The notes beneath the pieces were generated by a model that saw only the letters and a list, made by a program, of their open reading frames with translations, ran no database searches and had not been told where the DNA came from. This document shows positions 31,890-43,321 of a DNA stretch of 64,000 nucleotides, piece after piece. Both the position numbers and the translations under genes were made by a program. How positions within the stretch are numbered: position 1 is the stretch's first letter; the number at the start of each line of letters is the position of its first letter. The DNA is from Botryosphaeria dothidea. Taxonomy: Eukaryota > Ascomycota > Dothideomycetes > Botryosphaeriales > Botryosphaeriaceae. The DNA is taken from the NCBI GenBank assembly GCA_011503125.2, contig WWBZ02000001.1, positions 3,968,001-4,032,000 on the forward strand, in the 5' to 3' direction.

Positions 31890-32617
31890 GATGAGAGAGA
31901 GAAAGAGAGAGAGAGAGAGAGAAGGAGAAATTCTGGAGTTCTTTTTTTTTCTTAATCGCCTGAAGTCTAGGACCGAGAAACTGGAAATCTACGCCGGAAC
32001 GGACTCCAAGGAAATGAGCAAGAAAATCTTCTCGTATACAGAGACGGAAGTAGGGATGACGATGGGAAACAAGTTCGTGGCAGGGCGGCGTTTTTGCGGA
32101 GGGTTTGTGACGACCACCTCGCAAGCCCCACGCTCGTTTCCGGTTTAGCGCCTCATCCCAGACCCACACCCCCAGACTCGTGCCCCGCCGTGGTCTCCGT
32201 CTTTCGGCGTGGCAGTGGCTTTGTTCTGCTCCATGTCGGGTCTTAAAATGAAAGTTGGGGTTCCTATTCGCAGGACCAATGAGTTGCCCGTCGAATTATT
32301 CCCATGGCTTGTGATTTGAGTAGTGCTGCTCTGAAGTCTCGATGTATTTTTCTACCCACTTTTCTCTCTCCTTTCTAGTTTCAAGTGCTGCCAATACACC
32401 CACAAATGTCAGAAGAAAGCAGGCTATACGACATCTCGCCATCGCCAACGCGCCATGCTCTAACCGGTGAAAACGTATACAGCAGCGAAGAAGAACAACG
32501 TATTCGATACAACCACCACCTCTCCAAAACATGGTTTATTCCTTCCGCCTTCCGTTGTCATCCAAAATGATGATTTTTCTATCAGCCCGCACAACCAAAC
32601 AACCCACAGACACCAGC
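31890..32617. other. Intergenic, no gene supported
   Basis: Upstream of the ribokinase and downstream of the metalloprotease (both minus). Apart from the AG tract and a short T-run near 31940, nothing was recognised; overlapping open frames are antisense or low complexity. Confidence 0.55.
31891..31921. repeat. Imperfect AG repeat abutting the ribokinase start codon
   Basis: An AG-rich tract with one GAAAG interruption lies directly upstream of the ribokinase ATG (31889, minus), so the leader of the message is a CU-rich run. It is a second, separate tract from that in intron 1. Confidence 0.85.
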
Positions 32618-35600
32618 TCAAAGCTTACTCTCCAAGTCCTCAAACTCACTCAACTCCCTCACCGCCCTCGGTCCCCTGCTAACCTGCAGACCCGCCTTGA
32701 AATCACGCACATCCGTAATCTTGACAGCCTCCCTCTTCGCACCATCAACCTCCTTCGTAGCATCGGTGATGTTGACACCCAACCCAGGCAGCGCGGCCCC
32801 AATCACCTCTTGACCCTTCTTCAACACATCATCCGCCCTCGCCTTCTCGACCTTCAAGTCCTCGAGCAAGTGCGCCGAGATGGCCCCGACGATGCCTCGC
32901 CCGTCGCCCTTGACAACGTCGACGCTTTCGAGGCGCTTGGCGAGACCGTCCGCGTTCGCAGCCACGCCTTCCGAGTTGAGGAATTGAGTGACGAGGGTGA
33001 TGAGGGAGGACACCTTTTGCTCCGACGTCGTGCTGTCCTGCGCCGAGCTGGCGATAGCAGCGGGCGAGGATTGGGCAAGCATGTGGACTGAAATCTTGGC
33101 ACGGGTGCGCGAGTGCGGGGAGATGTAGTGATGGAAGAAGGACAGGAGATCAGATTTGGCGAGCGGGGTAATGTGGGCGATATCCTGATCAACTATGGAC
33201 TGTCAGTATTCTATGTTCCTGATTGGAAGAGGGTATGATTTACCGAGTTCAAAGTCAAAGCATTCGCTGCAGACGTGCGTCCAAAGCCTGTTAGTCTCTT
33301 GGGTGAGATTCTTCAGCTTCTCCTTCCTACGGTTCTTGACGCTCTCTTTGTGCGACTCGAATTCATCGTCCGACATCTCCTCCAACAGCTTGCCGGCATC
33401 CAGCAGGAACCTGTCAATGCGCTCTTCCAAGTAGTCAGGCGACCTTTCGCTCTGAATGAGGATGCGATAGCCCATCCACGTGTTGTTCTGGGTCGTCCCG
33501 CTGAAGACTACGTATCCAAGCTGCTCCTTGGTACGCAGCTGGTTGAAAGCAGGCTCGTCAGTGATCTGGGCCCACAAGAGCAACTTGGCACGCAGATCCC
33601 GGTTCTGGTTGTCACCAACGGAGCAAGCATATTCGATGCAGTGGTTGACGTTGGCTGGATCCTTTAGAGTACGCTCGTAGATGTAATCACTGCCCTCGGG
33701 GAAGATGACGTTCCTGCGGATAGGCCACTGAGAAGGCGACAGCGGTCGTGCTTTCAGCGTATTTTCCACCAAATCCGTCATCTTGAGCGCATCCTCTTTG
33801 TAAAGATTGCCGTGGGCAAGCACTTCGATGTGAGTCTGCCTGAGAAGCTGAGGGTAGAAGTGGCTGATGTCTTGGGCTGTGACATGAGGAAGCTCGGCCA
33901 GATAATCCTCATTGATCCATCCTCTCTCAGCGCTCAGCCAGCGAGTGTAAGTGCCAACCTGATAGTAGGGCTGCTGATACTCGGTGTTGCGGAACGCCCG
34001 GATCAGCCTCTCCTTCACAATGTTGAATCGGTCCTCACGGACTTCTAGGTCGCGCATGGTGGTGAGGACCTTCTCAAGCAGAATTGACATCTTGTCGTTG
34101 TAGCCGCTGACGGAGATGTCGACGCCCAGAGAGCTGTTTGAGACACGGTATGCGATGCCCGCAAGTTCTGCATCGTAAGAGTATTCCACCAAAGAATCCT
34201 CGACCAAGTCCTTGTACAGATGCGCCATAACCGCAGCCTGAGGAGTGGATGTGAGAAGCGGAGTTCGAAGCGTGACGTGGACATTTGCCTTTGGCACCCA
34301 GAAGCGGTCATCTTTCTTGTACCAGAGACGGACCTTTCCATCATTGCGAATCAACTTCGGTGCAATCATTGGCTCATCAATTTCCTTCCTCTCAACCTCG
34401 AGTCTGGTAGGAATGAACTCGTTCTTATGCGGAAGATGAAGATCTGACGGACGTGCAGATGCAGAGCTCTTCGCAGCATTGTGGATCTCTGCGAGGAAGT
34501 CTTGCGGTATCTTCTCGTACTTATACTCAGTACCGTACCACTTCTCCCTCTGATCCCACTCTCCGGGGACCTCTTGGCTGACGATAGTCATACGGAAGTT
34601 GTCGGGTCTCAGACAGGCGAGTCCTGCCTTGATAGCCTCCGGGTTGAACTTACGGATGAGAGCAGGACCACTCAGGAGATGGTCGCGCTTGTATGGCTTC
34701 TGCATGATACCGCTGAGAGAGCTTGCGGTGCTGCTCGCGGGACTCTTTTGTCTGAAACGGAAGTCGACCTCGCTCATGCGCTTCATCTCTTCGAAGATCC
34801 ACTCCTCGGGTTTGTGCTCGTTCAACATCGAAATGTATTGGAAGATTGTCTTGACAACTTCCTTGTAATTCTTAAGGCCATCCTCGGTCAGGCGGACAGA
34901 AATGCTGAAGAAAGCAGAGCCGGGGCACAGAGGCACCGGGCCGGCACCCAATCCACTCGCCCAGCCCTTTGCCTTAATATAAGCCAAAACGCTACCAGGT
35001 CCCTCATGACCAATCAAATGGCTGAGATAGCGACCAGGCTGCGACTCGTAAAGTTCTTCCTCGTCACAGTAAGGGAAGTAGAGATCAAGGTTCCGCATGT
35101 CAAACACCGGTTTTGCGAATACCTGCGTGAGAAGTTCCTTTTCGGTAAAGGGCTGAACTCCATCCCACCTGTTCCGAGGAAGATCCTTGTTCTTGACTTC
35201 TGAAAACAGCTCGGATACCCAAGACTCCAGGTCATCAAGGCCCTCGCGCCCCAGAACAACAAGCTTCATGCGATTCGCCGAATAATTTTTCTCGTAAAAA
35301 TTAATGAACTCATCCCTGATCTTGACGCCACGTGCCAGAGGATCGTCGTGAAGCGTCTTGTAGCTGCCGGTGGAGAAATGGCAGAAAGGATGCTTAGGGT
35401 TTGACAGTGTCTTGTTGAGCTGATGTAATCTCCACGTATCGCTCTGCAGATTCTTCTTGTTCTCAGAATCCACGGCCTTCAGCTCCCTGTCCAGAGTCCC
35501 CTCCAGGAACAGCGGCTCGACAAAGAATTGAGCGAATCTGTCCAGAGCACCGTAAAGGGGGGAGCCGTTTCTGGTCGTCAGATCCACGCGGCTGCTCGTT

Positions 35601-36383
35601 GCTGAAGAGTTCTCGCTGGCGGGTGGGGTCTTGGACTGCGCAGCAACTTCGAAGTAGTAATTGGTCGATGTAGAAGCGGTAAAGGCGTTGGAGTGGCCCG
35701 AGTGTGCGGTCAGATACTGGTTGTACGCATTTTCCTTGGGGTACTGCAGGTAACCAAAACATTAGCACGGTTTGAAGTATTTTGCGAGCACCTCGTGCAC
35801 ACTACTGCTATTGTCTCATGCGCAGCGCAGAGACACACAGCGAATGCACCCCACTGACCTTCTTTGTGCCCATGAACAGCAGATGCTCGACGGCGTGGGC
35901 CATGCCTGGCATGTCATCGGCATCGCTGAAGCTTCCCACGTTGACGTCCATCGCAGCGCTGACTTTGTCTGTATCCGGATCATGGATGAGCAGGGCCTCG
36001 AGCTTATTCGGCAGGCGGATGACACGGTAGGTGCGGTCGTCGAGCGCAGGGCGCTCCATGTTCTCGGTCAAGCGTTCGGGGAGCGCCTCGCGACTGTTGA
36101 CCAGCTCAGCCATTGTGGTGGAATACGAACGGCGGTGGAGGAGCGAGGCGGTCGGGCGCGTTGGTTTTGGGCGCTGCAGCGATTTGGCGTGGTAATTTGT
36201 CTGAAGCACGTCAGGGCTTAGCGGCAGTGTTGGAGTTTGAAGGGAAAGGCCGCGGGCGGATGAGCTTCGCGGGCGGTGGCGAGGGAGAAGCTGGCGGCTG
36301 GCGTGTTCGGCGATTCTCGTCGGGTGGTACGCATGCCCCAGGCGGTGCGGTTGCGGTCGCGGTCGGAGCAGGGAGAATGACAT
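32618..36383 (-). CDS. STE23: Insulin-degrading-enzyme-type (M16) metalloprotease, two possible starts
   Basis: M16A zinc protease of the insulysin/Ste23 family, which degrades peptides in a closed chamber. Exons: 35859-36383 (or from 36113), 33244-35743 and 32618-33192. The inverted zinc motif HxxEH is in MPGMAHAVEHLLFMGT, the third ligand in ELKAVDSENKKN, and the C-terminal half is complete (RTKEQLGYVVFSG, then CFDFEL across intron 2). From the ATG at 36113 the protein has 1109 residues. The frame is open upstream to an ATG at 36383, adding 90 residues rich in Arg, Ser and His that end in LLHRRSYSTTM and look like a mitochondrial presequence (1199 residues). Mammalian IDE uses the same two-start design for cytosolic and mitochondrial forms. 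Which start dominates is not decidable from sequence. Confidence 0.92.
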
Positions 36384-36820
36384 ACGCAGACGCCGGGAGC
36401 TCGTGCCTGCTTGGGGACAATGACAGCAGCGGCGGGCAGTCAACGTGTGCTCTTTGACCAGGCAGGCGCTGGGTCCGTTTGGGCGCGGACGGAAGTATGC
36501 GGCGCCGGAATCTGGGCCTAAGTTGATGGCGGAGGGAATTGGCTCTTGGCTGGGCAGGAATGCTGAGGAGCACTATCCATCAAGGTGCCGGCGAGTGTTT
36601 TGGAGAACTACTGGTTGCCAGCGGCGTCGCGCGTGCCCTGAGGCCAGCCCGCCCGCCTGCATAACCTACCCGGCGATCCCGGCGATCCCCCGATGCGCGC
36701 CATCGCTCGCCTCTCGCCCAAGCCTCTCTCGCCCAAGCCTCTGCCTCCCTCTCGCCTCGCTTCGCGTCGTCAGCGTCTTTGGCTGCCCCGCTGTTGGACC
36801 AGCACGCCCCCGCCGACGCC
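36384..36820. promoter_or_regulatory. Divergent promoter of the metalloprotease and EthD-domain genes
   Basis: 437 bp between the distal metalloprotease ATG (minus) and the EthD gene (plus). It includes CT-rich direct repeats at about 36700-36770 (ctcgcccaagcctct occurs twice). If the proximal start 36113 is used, this region extends to 36114. No individual sites were identified. Confidence 0.45.
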
Positions 36821-37318
36821 ATGGTCCTCGCCGCTGGCTATCCCAACACCACCGGGTTTCGCAAGGTCACAAAGGCCACCATCATGGTCAAGAAGAAAGA
36901 CGGCATCTCCGACCAGGCTTTTGTCGACCATTACACAAAGCACCACGCCGAGATGGCTGCCCCGGTCCTTCTGAAGCACAAGATCATCTCCTACTCCCTG
37001 GTACGTCACCGCGTCTGTGCATAGCCGCTCCACTCATTCCCCACCGCCCAGACCTTTCATCTGCAGCACGACCGCACCGTCACCCAGGACATCATGAAGG
37101 GAAAGGCCAAGCTGCTGGACTACGATGCCATCTGCACCTTTGTCTTCCCCGACTACCTGAGCTTTGCCAAATTCCTCTACGACAAAGAATCACACGCCCT
37201 TTCGTCCGACCACGACAACTTTATGGACGAGAGCCAGATGAAGATGATGGTGGGTGACGAGTACATGGTCATTGACGGCGGCCAGAAGGTCGAAAAGCCG
37301 GACGCTAGCGCTGTCTAG
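36821..37318 (+). CDS. EthD-domain protein (dimeric alpha/beta barrel)
   Basis: Small protein of 148 residues, exons 36821-37000 and 37052-37318. It has the EthD layout: TKATIMVKKKDGISDQAFVD with H-Y-KHHAEMAAPVL, then YDAICTFVFPDYLSFAKFLY, and a C-terminal MMVGDEYMVIDGG. EthD-like ferredoxin-fold proteins take part in degradation or polyketide tailoring reactions; most fungal members are uncharacterised. The ATG after CTCGCC-rich leader sequence is the first in frame. It converges on an acyl-CoA dehydrogenase with 183 bp between stops. Confidence 0.87.
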
Positions 37319-37501
37319 CAATTATTGCATTCCGGGCAAGGCCCTTTCCTACGATTTCGATATCCCAGCATTCTCTCTTTTGCATGCTTTCGATGGTGAA
37401 GTCTCGGGGATATTGTGGCAAACTTCACTCTGAAGACGTACACTCCTGGTGCTCAATTCTACTCGAGCTTGACCACAGTTCGTTCACTTCGTGGACTCCA
37501 T

Positions 37502-38869
37502 TCAAAGCCTCCATCCCTTCTTTCTGGCGATCGCAGTCTCTTGTCTGACAGCCAGATCCGCGAGAATTTCCTCGCTTCCGCCTCCTGTTACCGGAACGTC
37601 AGCATTGGTGTCCATTCACGAGTGGGCCATGATCAACTCACCAACAACCATCATTCTCAGATCCCGACCAATCTGCTCGACTGTTGCACCAACCCCGCCT
37701 TTCTGGTAACCGGCCCCACCAAACACTTGCTGCGCTTCCCTATTCGCCATCTCCAGGAGCCTTCCGCCCTGGACCTTGGCCAGCGCAATCCTCCCTGCAA
37801 TCTCCGGGTCGTCAAACTTCTTCTTCGAATTCTGGATATGATAGGCCAATTGCTCCAGCCAGGCCCAATGGCTTTCGATTTCCTGAGCAATGTTGGAGAT
37901 CTTGTGTCGAATGATTTGATGGCTGATGAGCGGTTTGCCAAACGTTTGGCGTTTGTGTGCGTATGCTAGAGCGTGCGACATACACGTCCTGGCTTTTCTG
38001 TTGCACCCGACAGCCATGATGTATCGCTCCTTGTTGAAGTTGGTCATGATTATCTTGAAGCCGTCATTCTCCCGCCCGATCAGATTTGCAACGGGCACTT
38101 TAACGTTGTCCATCTCGATCCACGATGCTCCTCCAGCCTTTTGTCCGCTGTTCTCAATCCTGCGCCATGAGAAGCCTGGCGAATTCGTCGGGATCACCAA
38201 CACAGAAATACCACTCACGCCGGACCCGCCGGTGCGCACGGCTGTGGTCATATGCGTTGCCCATGGCGCGCCGGTAATCCATTTCTTGTAACCGTTCACG
38301 ACGTAGAACTTGCCATCAGACGACTTCTCTGCGGTCGTCTGAATGTTGCTAACGTCGGAGCCACCTGATGGCTCGGTGACACCCAAGCAGAACGACGTGG
38401 ACCAATCGAACAGACCTGGTAACCATTTCTGCTTCTGCTCCTCGGTGCCCCAGTTGATGACGGGCGGCACACCAATCACGGAGGCGCCCGCCAGCGCAAT
38501 GCCCACGCCGCCCTCAACCCGTGAGCTCTCATCCGTCATGACGAGCAGGTGAAAAGTGTCGAGCTCTTTTACCGCAATCCCGGCCGGACCGGGGATGTGC
38601 GCTGGCCGGTACTGGGCTGGCACATCTGCGAACGGTATGCCCGATGCGACGTGTTCGTGGGCGACACAGCGGGGAGCTTCACCAGCCGCCTCCCAATCCA
38701 GCGCATAGGGTAGGATTTTCTCATCATAGTAAGCGCGAAGATAGTCACGCAGTCGGCGGTGCGAGTCGCTATAATACGGCGACTTTATCGAATGGTGCCA
38801 TGCCGGCTCGCTCCAGGGCGCGAGGTTGGAATTAGTGGGGATCGTTACGGTATCCTTTCCTTTGGCCAT
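37502..38869 (-). CDS. Acyl-CoA dehydrogenase
   Basis: FAD enzyme introducing a double bond into acyl-CoA; exons 37642-38869 and 37502-37584 with a 57-nt intron in the last part of the gene; 436 residues. Motifs: CLGVTEPSGGSDVSNIQTTA (FAD/substrate binding), YVVNGYKKWITGA, NFNKERYIMAVG, YAHKRQTFGKPLISHQIIRH and the C-terminal FGGAGYQKGG followed by MMVGGGSEEIL across the intron. A leader of about 70 residues precedes the catalytic core. No peroxisomal SKL-type end; the C-terminus is KKGWRL. The subgroup resembles fungal dehydrogenases near secondary-metabolism genes, but the acyl substrate is unknown. Confidence 0.94.
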
Positions 38870-41598
38870 GGTGGTGTGGGGGACTTTTGCACTACGCCGC
38901 CCAGCTGTCGAAGGGTGCGGCGCATTTTCATGCGAGGTGTGGCTTGGGTGAGGGGCTGGGATAGGCCCTCGGATGTGGCCACGACGCACCCCGCAGTTGC
39001 CGCGGTCCGGGCAGATCCTTAGTTTTGCCTGTGCTTCGACTTAACCTCCGCGACGACACCGTTCGCATTGGGTGTGGTCCAATCACGAGTATCGAACAAC
39101 TTGGGAAACACCCGTTCGGTATTGCTCGGCTCGATCCTATCATATCGGCGTCCACCCATTCTCTAATCAGCTCCAACCAACATCGCTATTGACCTCATGG
39201 TACGCATGCACTCCGTCTGAACGCTACCAGAAATACACCATCGCTTTTAGTCGCACTTAGCAGATGTCAATAATTCAGAGGAGTGACCGAAGCTCTTCTT
39301 ATCCAATAGATCCATTCGCTCCCATCTGGTCCAGAATCCGACGAACACCTTGGCTGTTACGGGGTCACCCCGATCTCTCTCACGGAAGCAGATTTGCTCA
39401 AAGTCGAACCCATCCTGCCATCGGAAAACCAGGTCACGTAGATCCAAACGAGCCGCCTGCAGAACACGACGTGCGTGCGTATGTCTTCGGTAAGGCTGTC
39501 GGGTACAGCCGACGGCTGAGACAAAAAGCGGAGACGATACCGGAAGCCGCAGAGCAGCCTATCGCATCGCGGCCCTCTCATCATGCGAACTGTCCCTCGA
39601 GTTGACGGCTGAACGGTGTCTTATTGGATGTCTAAGGACAGCCAGCCTTGCTATCGTGCACCCCACACCGCAAGACATGCCTCAGATTCCATGCCGCAAC
39701 CTGAATGATTGCCGTTTTGTACCGATCACCGGGCCCTCCCTCTTTTTTTGAACTTCATGATGGCTGTGGCATTCATACTACTCAGTTACTATTTGTTGAT
39801 GGCAATACCACTGTCGGCCTCTCTTATTGTTCCGTAAGACCTTTCTTTATATTTCTGGCCTTGTCCTCTTACCCTGCTCTACTACGCAGTGAATATTTTA
39901 TCTCGGCAAATCCAAGCATAGAAAGGTAGCTGCAGTACTTTTCCAAGCTCTGCTGTTAAGGCCTCCATATATCTTTCTGATAAGTATTGGTCAACGTTAA
40001 GATTCCAAACTAATATCCCTAGCAGGCTACAAGAAACAATCGCGAGACTGTCAGCGGTAAGGTGCAACGAAATCACTCGGTTGTGTTTTTCTTCCATATC
40101 TTCGCCAGCTCGTATTCACTTCCAGGAAGAAAAAGCAAGACCCATTGTGCGTCACAAAACAAAACAAAAAAAAACGTGAAACAGAAGAAAGCGAGAAACA
40201 TTGATCCCTTGCATATATTTTGAACAGACAGCAATGATACCATCGAGTGATAACCGCAGTTCAAGCCTTTCTTGCAATCCACCAACGCGCAACAGGGATC
40301 TTTCGAGATTAACATAACTCATTCCATGAACCCTCCGTATATCTATGGCTATGCGCGACACCCACCACTACTAACTCCTATTTCCAGCCTACATACCACA
40401 TAGATTCAAAGTGAGTTGCTCTGCTTCAATGATGCGACATTGGTTGAGACAGGCTCCAACCTTCCTTTCCGGGGAATCATGCTTGCGTAATACCGATTTG
40501 CTTAATTCCGATCTCTTTCCGACATCCTACAGTGCGCAACCACGTATTTGAGCTGAATACCTTCTTCCCCCTCCTCTCCGTTTATCAAGCTTCCAATACC
40601 CTTCGTCGGATCGTACTTACCATCCGCCCGATACGAGAACAATCTAGGTCGCCGAACCAGGTCTAAGACTATTGTACTAGAAATATAGCCCAATGCACGC
40701 CTATTCCCTAGTGGATCCTGGTCTTGCCATACGAGGGGGTAGAGTTGTCAGAAAAGCTTGTTTCAGCCCGACCAGTCTTGAGCTCGCGCCTCAGCCCTCC
40801 ATCTGTCACCGGTTCATTCTTGGCGTCATCCAGCACATTAAACGTGTCTGGCAACCCCACAATTCCTTAATGGATCAAATTCTTCAAAGGCGGGAACCGG
40901 CTGAGATATCCTGCGAAGCAACGAAGCCAGTACATCATTTGTGCCTGCTACAGATGATTGACTCGGTCCACATTCATGCTCATAGCAACAAGTCCTGAAG
41001 ATGTGTTCTATGATGAAGACTCCACCACCTTCACTATTCCCACCTTAACTCAGTTCCTGATTTGAGCGACTTGTCGAGGGCTCCATTGGAGATAGCATCA
41101 AAGGTGAAAGCTTCGCATCTCGGTCAGCAACACAAGCCATGGAGATTCCATGCACGTCATGTGTCGTAGTTCTCACCGCAAATACTCGTAAACCCTTTTT
41201 CCAGAACGTGCTCGCACACATCGGCTAATGCTCCGATTCAGGCACCCTGTTGCCAATAATGGGCGTCTTTCCGCTCCGCATGATCAGCAACATCCCTTGC
41301 CAAAGCGTGTTTCTTTTTCAAACGATGGCACCTGCCTGTCCGCTGAGCCACTTCGTCACCCAGAAGAAAAACTCCCCACATGCCGATCCGTGACACTCTT
41401 CACAGTCCGCACCCATCTGGGATGTCTCCAGATGACGACGCCTTTCCGGTCAACCACAGTTAAACTCTCAGAAAAACTCAAGAACCGAAGCGCTTGTTGT
41501 TCTCTCTTTCCCTTCCTCCGTAGACACGTCTCGTCTCCGTTCTTTCGGCTTTCCGCCCCATATTACCCACTCCACTCGTTTCCTTCACACCAGTCACA
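38870..41598. other. 2.7-kb intergenic, no gene supported
   Basis: Between the divergent acyl-CoA dehydrogenase and GH5 genes. Frames are short and overlap on both strands (for example 39264-39605 and 40693-40998). AT-richer segments occur around 39700-40700, with A-runs near 40165. The final 200 bp before the GH5 start are CT-rich, typical of fungal core promoters. Confidence 0.55.
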
Positions 41599-43321
41599 AT
41601 GCTCTCTCCATCCCTTTCCGCTCTTTCCATCTTCCTCTCATGCCTCCTCGCCCTCACTCACGCCTGGCTCCCGAACTACCCACCGCCCGGCACCGCCCTT
41701 CCCGCCTTCGCCGCCAGCAAGACCACCAAGATCCGCGGCGTCAACCTCGGCTCTCTGTTCATCGTCGAGCCGTGGATGGCGCGCAACGAGTGGGCCGCCA
41801 TGGGCTGCGGCGCCGCCGAGGCCGAGTTCCAGTGCATCCGGGACGCGTACGGCGGCAACATCGACAGAGCCAGCGAGGTGTGGAAGAAGCACTGGGGGAC
41901 CTGGATCACGGCCGCGGATCTGGACGAGATGGTTGGAGCGGGGTTGAACACCATCAGGGTAGGTGGTCGTTCATTTCGTTTGACTTTCCTGTTTGAGGGT
42001 GGTGGTGGACGAGGGGTCTGATAAGGTTATGCTTTCCGCTGCAGGGATGGGCGTGGTGGGCGCGGATAGGGCTGGCGCTTCGGAATCGACGGTTGACCTT
42101 TTCTGATTGGTGCATGCGCAGATTCCGGTTGGTTGGTGGATGAAGGAGGATCTCGTGCAGCCGTGGGAGTATTTTCCGAGAGGCGGGTTTGCGTATCTGC
42201 AGAACTTGTGCGAGCACGCTGCAAGCCTTGGGATGTACGTCATCATCGGTCAGTATCCACGACCACATGGCACTGCATTTGTATTCCTGCATACTGATCG
42301 AGGAGCTCGTGCTGTCAGAGATGCATGCAGCTCCCGGTACCCAGAACGCTAAGCAGCCATTCACCGGTAATGTAATACCTACCCCAATATCACAGTCTCA
42401 CTTGCATACATTCCGGCAACGCTGACCTGAGCCTCTTTCTCGTCACAGTACTCAGACAACCCCTACTTCTACCAATCCGACTACCAAGCCGCCCGCGCCT
42501 ACGTCCGTCCTCTTCCCTCCCCACCACCAACACCAACTAACCACCACCCAGTCCTTCCTCAGCTGGCTCGCCCTCGCCATCCACACCCACCCCTCCTTCC
42601 GCACCGTCGGCGCCCTCGGCCTGCTCAACGAACCCACCTTCAACTCCCCGCTCTCCCCCCACACGCAATGGACGCTCAGCACCTTCTACCCGACCGCCAT
42701 CGCCGCCATCCGCGCCACCGAGGCCCACCTCTCCGTCCCCTCGCCCTGCCTGCTCACCCTCACCATCATGGACGACCTCTGGCACGACCTCTCCGGCGCC
42801 ACCGACCCGGCCGCCGACGTGCGCCCCTACCAGCAGCACGCCCTGCTCTTCGACGACCACAACTACCAGATGAGCCCCGTCACCAACAAAACGCCGGCCG
42901 GCGTGCTCGCCTACGCCTGCGCCGACGACCGGCGCACCGCGCGCCAGCCGGGCGCGCGCAAGCTCGTGGGCGAGTGGGCCATGAGCGTGACGCAGAAGGG
43001 CGCCGGCTTCACGCCCGAGGTCGAGAACAAGCGGTTCTGGAGCGCGTATTTCGCGGCGCAGCAGCGAAGCTACGAGCGGACCAGGGGCTGGGTCTGGTGG
43101 GCGTGGAAGGCCGAGGCCGGGCCGAGGTTGGGGAACTGGTTGCAGTGGAGTTATAAAGGTGAGTGCACTTTTTTTTTTCCAGCGTCGGGATGGTCGAAGG
43201 TTTGCTGGGATCTTTGCTGATGTTGGGAGCAGGGCTGGTGGAGAACGGGATTGTGAGGAGAGATTTGAATGCGCAGTTAGCAGCTCATCCGTGCGCGGAG
43301 TATGAAGGAGGTATTGTGTGA
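41599..43321 (+). CDS. Secreted GH5 glucanase (exo-1,3/endo-1,6-beta-glucanase type)
   Basis: Glycoside hydrolase family 5 enzyme of the fungal cell-wall glucanase group. Six exons: 41599-41958, 42122-42248, 42319-42371, 42449-42502, 42552-43158 and 43233-43321; 429 residues. A signal peptide (about residues 1-22, ending LLALTHA) directs secretion. GH5 landmarks: IRGVNLGSLFIVEPWM, HWGTWITAADLDEM, GLNTIRIPVGWWMKEDLV, MHAAPGTQNAKQPFTG, acid/base Glu225 in LLNEP, DDHNYQ, and nucleophile Glu339 in LVGEWAMS. WVWWAWKAE lies near the end. It may remodel the fungus's own wall or attack external beta-glucan. The junctions around exons 3 and 4 were chosen to keep the conserved HxAPG and TG-Y blocks in frame. 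Confidence 0.88.

Noticed and set aside
31360..32169. A 269-codon minus-strand frame over ribokinase exon 1
   Set aside because: Shifted frame of the ribokinase coding sequence, Arg/Gly-rich, with no conserved motif.
34481..35203. A 240-codon plus-strand frame
   Set aside because: Antisense to the M16 metalloprotease, which has unmistakable motifs.
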